Positions 15,546-17,255 of a stretch of 17,255 nt of DNA are shown here, one piece after another; position 1 is the first letter of the stretch, and each line of letters begins with the position of its first letter. Source of the DNA: UBA1413 sp964349885 (lineage in GTDB: Bacteria > Bacteroidota > Bacteroidia > Bacteroidales > Prolixibacteraceae); contig CAYGIQ010000046.1 in the NCBI GenBank assembly GCA_964349885.1, positions 1 through 17,255 of the forward strand. Direction: 5' to 3'. A program made the position numbers and the translations under genes. Under the pieces are notes generated by a model. The model did not search any database. It was given only the letters and a program-made list of their open reading frames with translations, and was not told the origin of the DNA.

Positions 15546-16244
15546 ATGGACAGGAACAGCAATACATATACATTCATCTACGCATCGGCTATGGTCGTGC
15601 TGGTGGCTGCCATTCTATCGATCGCAGCCATGTCTTTGCGCCCAATGCAAAGGAAAAATGTAGAGATCGAAAAGAAACAGAACATTCTGGCTTCGGTAAA
15701 CATCGCCACAGATACCCAAAATGCCGAATCGGTCTATGCCCAGAAGATTCAAAACAGTTACGTGGTCAACCACCAGGGCGTGGTTGTCGAAGGTGATGCC
15801 TTCACCATTGAGCTGCGCTTAGAAAAATCAAAACCGGTTGAGCAACGCAATCTGCCCGTATTTGAGTGTCTTACCGATGACGGATTAAAATACATTTTGC
15901 CATTAAGAGGAGCAGGCTTGTGGGGTCCCATCTGGGGCTATATTGCGCTCAACGAAGACCTCACCACCATTTATGGTGCAAACTTCGACCATCAGTCGGA
16001 AACACCGGGTCTTGGCGCTGAAATCAACACCCCGGCATTTCAGAACAATTTTAAAGGCAAATCAATATTTGATGCCGCCGGAAACCTGGTTTCTATAATC
16101 GTGGCCAAAGCCAGCGAATCGGCTCCGGCACAACACCGGGTAGATGCCATTTCGGGTGGTACCATTACCAGCAAGGGATTGGAGCAGATGCTGCTCGATG
16201 ACCTGAGAAGCTATCAGAATTTTATAACTCGGAAAAAATCATAA
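15546..16244 (+). CDS. nqrC: Na+-translocating NADH:quinone reductase subunit C
   Basis: NqrC has one N-terminal membrane helix (about residues 11-31) and a periplasmic FMN-binding domain; its covalent FMN passes electrons within the pump. In this 232-residue protein the conserved GLWGPIWGY (124-132), ETPGLGAEI (152-160) and the flavinylation motif SGGT (203-206) are visible. Thr206 is the expected FMN attachment site. The motif reads SGGT where many proteins have SGAT, which still fits the D-x-x-S/T-G-A/G-T consensus. The product is somewhat shorter than the 257-residue Vibrio protein, mainly in the segment after the helix. A flavin transferase (ApbE) is required for FMN attachment but is not in the window. 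nqrD starts 2 nt after the stop. Confidence 0.96.
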   Translation: MDRNSNTYTFIYASAMVVLVAAILSIAAMSLRPMQRKNVEIEKKQNILASVNIATDTQNAESVYAQKIQNSYVVNHQGVVVEGDAFTIELRLEKSKPVEQRNLPVFECLTDDGLKYILPLRGAGLWGPIWGYIALNEDLTTIYGANFDHQSETPGLGAEINTPAFQNNFKGKSIFDAAGNLVSIIVAKASESAPAQHRVDAISGGTITSKGLEQMLLDDLRSYQNFITRKKS

Positions 16245-16246
16245 CC

Positions 16247-16897
16247 ATGAGTGAAAAAGAAACTTTGTTTTCGAAGAAGAATCTCAAACTGCTTACCGAC
16301 CCGCTGAACGACAGCAACCCTATTACGGTGCAGGTATTGGGAATTTGTTCGGCGTTGGCCGTTACGGCTCAACTTAAGCCCTCTGTGGTTATGTCGCTTT
16401 CGGTGGTGGCGGTTTTGGCATTTGCCAACGTGATCATTTCATTGCTTCGTAATACCATCCCTAACCGAATCAGGATCATCGTCCAGCTGGTTGTCATCGC
16501 GGCACTGGTAATTTTGGTCGACCAGATTTTGAGAGCCTTTGTATACGATGTGTCCCGCCAACTTTCTGTTTTCGTTGGGCTCATTATCACCAACTGTATC
16601 ATTATGGGACGTCTTGAGGCATTTGCACTGGGGAATCGCCCCTGGCCTTCGTTTCTCGATGGTATTGGCAATGCAGCAGGGTATGGTGTAATCCTGGTAA
16701 TTGTAGGATTCTTTCGGGAGCTTTTTGGATCAGGTACCCTTTGGGGATACCAGGTAATTCCCAATAGCTGGTACATTGCTAATGGTGGATTTTATGAGAA
16801 CAACGGTATGATGATTCTCCCTCCGATGGCATTGATAACCGTAGGAATCATTATCTGGGTTCAAAGAGGCCGTAACCGTAAGCTCATTGAAAATTAA
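16247..16897 (+). CDS. nqrD: Na+-translocating NADH:quinone reductase subunit D
   Basis: NqrD is a six-helix membrane subunit that with NqrE forms a pseudo-symmetric pair holding an iron-sulfur cluster in the membrane plane. The 216 residues contain the two conserved cysteines: Cys34 in LGICSALAVT and Cys117 in ITNCIIMGRLEAFA. These match the cluster-ligand positions described in Vibrio. Other family marks are the start DPLNDSNPITVQVLG, NRPWPSFLDGIGNAAGYG (about 129-146) and RELFGSGTLWG. The start is 2 nt from nqrC and 19 nt lie before nqrE, fitting one transcript. Nothing is missing or unusual. Confidence 0.97.
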   Translation: MSEKETLFSKKNLKLLTDPLNDSNPITVQVLGICSALAVTAQLKPSVVMSLSVVAVLAFANVIISLLRNTIPNRIRIIVQLVVIAALVILVDQILRAFVYDVSRQLSVFVGLIITNCIIMGRLEAFALGNRPWPSFLDGIGNAAGYGVILVIVGFFRELFGSGTLWGYQVIPNSWYIANGGFYENNGMMILPPMALITVGIIIWVQRGRNRKLIEN

Positions 16898-16916
16898 TCT
16901 CTAAAGCTCTTGGATC

Positions 16917-17255
16917 ATGGAAAATCTGATTAATATATTCATAAAGTCAATCTTCATTGAGAACATGGTATTTGCCTACTTTCTGGGCATGTGTTCTTAC
17001 TTGGCCGTTTCTAAGTCGGTTAAAACAGCTACGGGGCTTGGTCTTGCTGTAATCTTTGTATTGGGCATTACCCTTCCGGTTAACTACCTGCTCGAAAATT
17101 ATATTCTTGCCGAAGGAGCTATGGCTTGGTTGGGACCCGCATTTGCAAATGTCGACCTTAGCTTTCTTAGTTTTATCATGTTCATCGCTGTAATTGCTTC
17201 AATGGTGCAGCTGGTTGAGATGATACTTGATAAATTTGCGCCGGTACTCTATACC
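16917..17255 (+). CDS. nqrE: Na+-translocating NADH:quinone reductase subunit E (cut by window end)
   Basis: The first 113 codons are present and open to the last base; the family has about 200 residues. I translated from ATG 16917. The start NIFIKSIFIENMVFAYFLGM, then Cys26 in MCSYLAVSK, matches the conserved N-terminus of NqrE. Cys26 is one of its two cluster ligands; the second lies beyond the window. VDLSFLSFIMFIAVIASMVQ (79-98) and LVEMILDKFAP (99-109) are further family landmarks and distinguish it from RnfA. About three membrane helices are visible. nqrF, the NADH-oxidising subunit, is expected next but cannot be seen. Confidence 0.95.
   Translation, partial: MENLINIFIKSIFIENMVFAYFLGMCSYLAVSKSVKTATGLGLAVIFVLGITLPVNYLLENYILAEGAMAWLGPAFANVDLSFLSFIMFIAVIASMVQLVEMILDKFAPVLYT

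Overview
The window reads as a chromosomal segment of a Bacteroidota bacterium, probably Bacteroidales or a close relative. The evidence is a type IX secretion plug-like protein, a Bacteroidota-style 727-residue RecQ, promoters of the TAnnTTTG (-7) type instead of sigma-70 boxes, almost no Shine-Dalgarno sequences, and a complete-looking Na+-translocating NADH:quinone reductase (Nqr) operon. There are no transposases, integrases, CRISPR arrays, tRNAs or rRNAs. Most genes are ordinary core genes.

Layout: (1) 1-1540, minus strand: tatC followed by lptB, whose 3' end lies outside the window. (2) 1541-1869: divergent spacer with promoters for tatC and recQ. (3) 1870-5676, plus strand: recQ, then ahcY from its own promoter, closed by a strong terminator hairpin. 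(4) 5733-6158, minus strand: a small lipoprotein with a Rieske-like but altered cysteine motif. (5) 6243-7700, plus strand: a small membrane-anchored protein, then greA and a HIT-family gene; a promoter-like box and a terminator-like hairpin lie between the first gene and greA. (6) 7729-9514, minus strand: a glycosyltransferase gene overlapping rnhB, divergent from (7) a polysaccharide flippase-type transporter at 9613-11058. (8) 11156-12430, minus strand: the plug-like protein of the type IX secretion system. (9) 12431-12955: leader and divergent spacer carrying two good promoters, with a cluster of inverted repeats between them. (10) 12956-17255, plus strand: nqrA-nqrB-nqrC-nqrD-nqrE, the last cut by the window end.

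Much of the content concerns the envelope: LPS export (LptB), folded-protein export (TatC), glycan building and flipping, T9SS, and the Nqr sodium pump. The rest is housekeeping: RecQ and RNase HII (genome maintenance), GreA (transcription elongation), AhcY (methyl cycle), and HIT (nucleotide hydrolase). I see no convincing new multi-gene system. The items most worth a second look are the altered-ligand Rieske-like lipoprotein, the hairpin cluster at 12725-12851, and the promoter-terminator arrangement in the greA leader.
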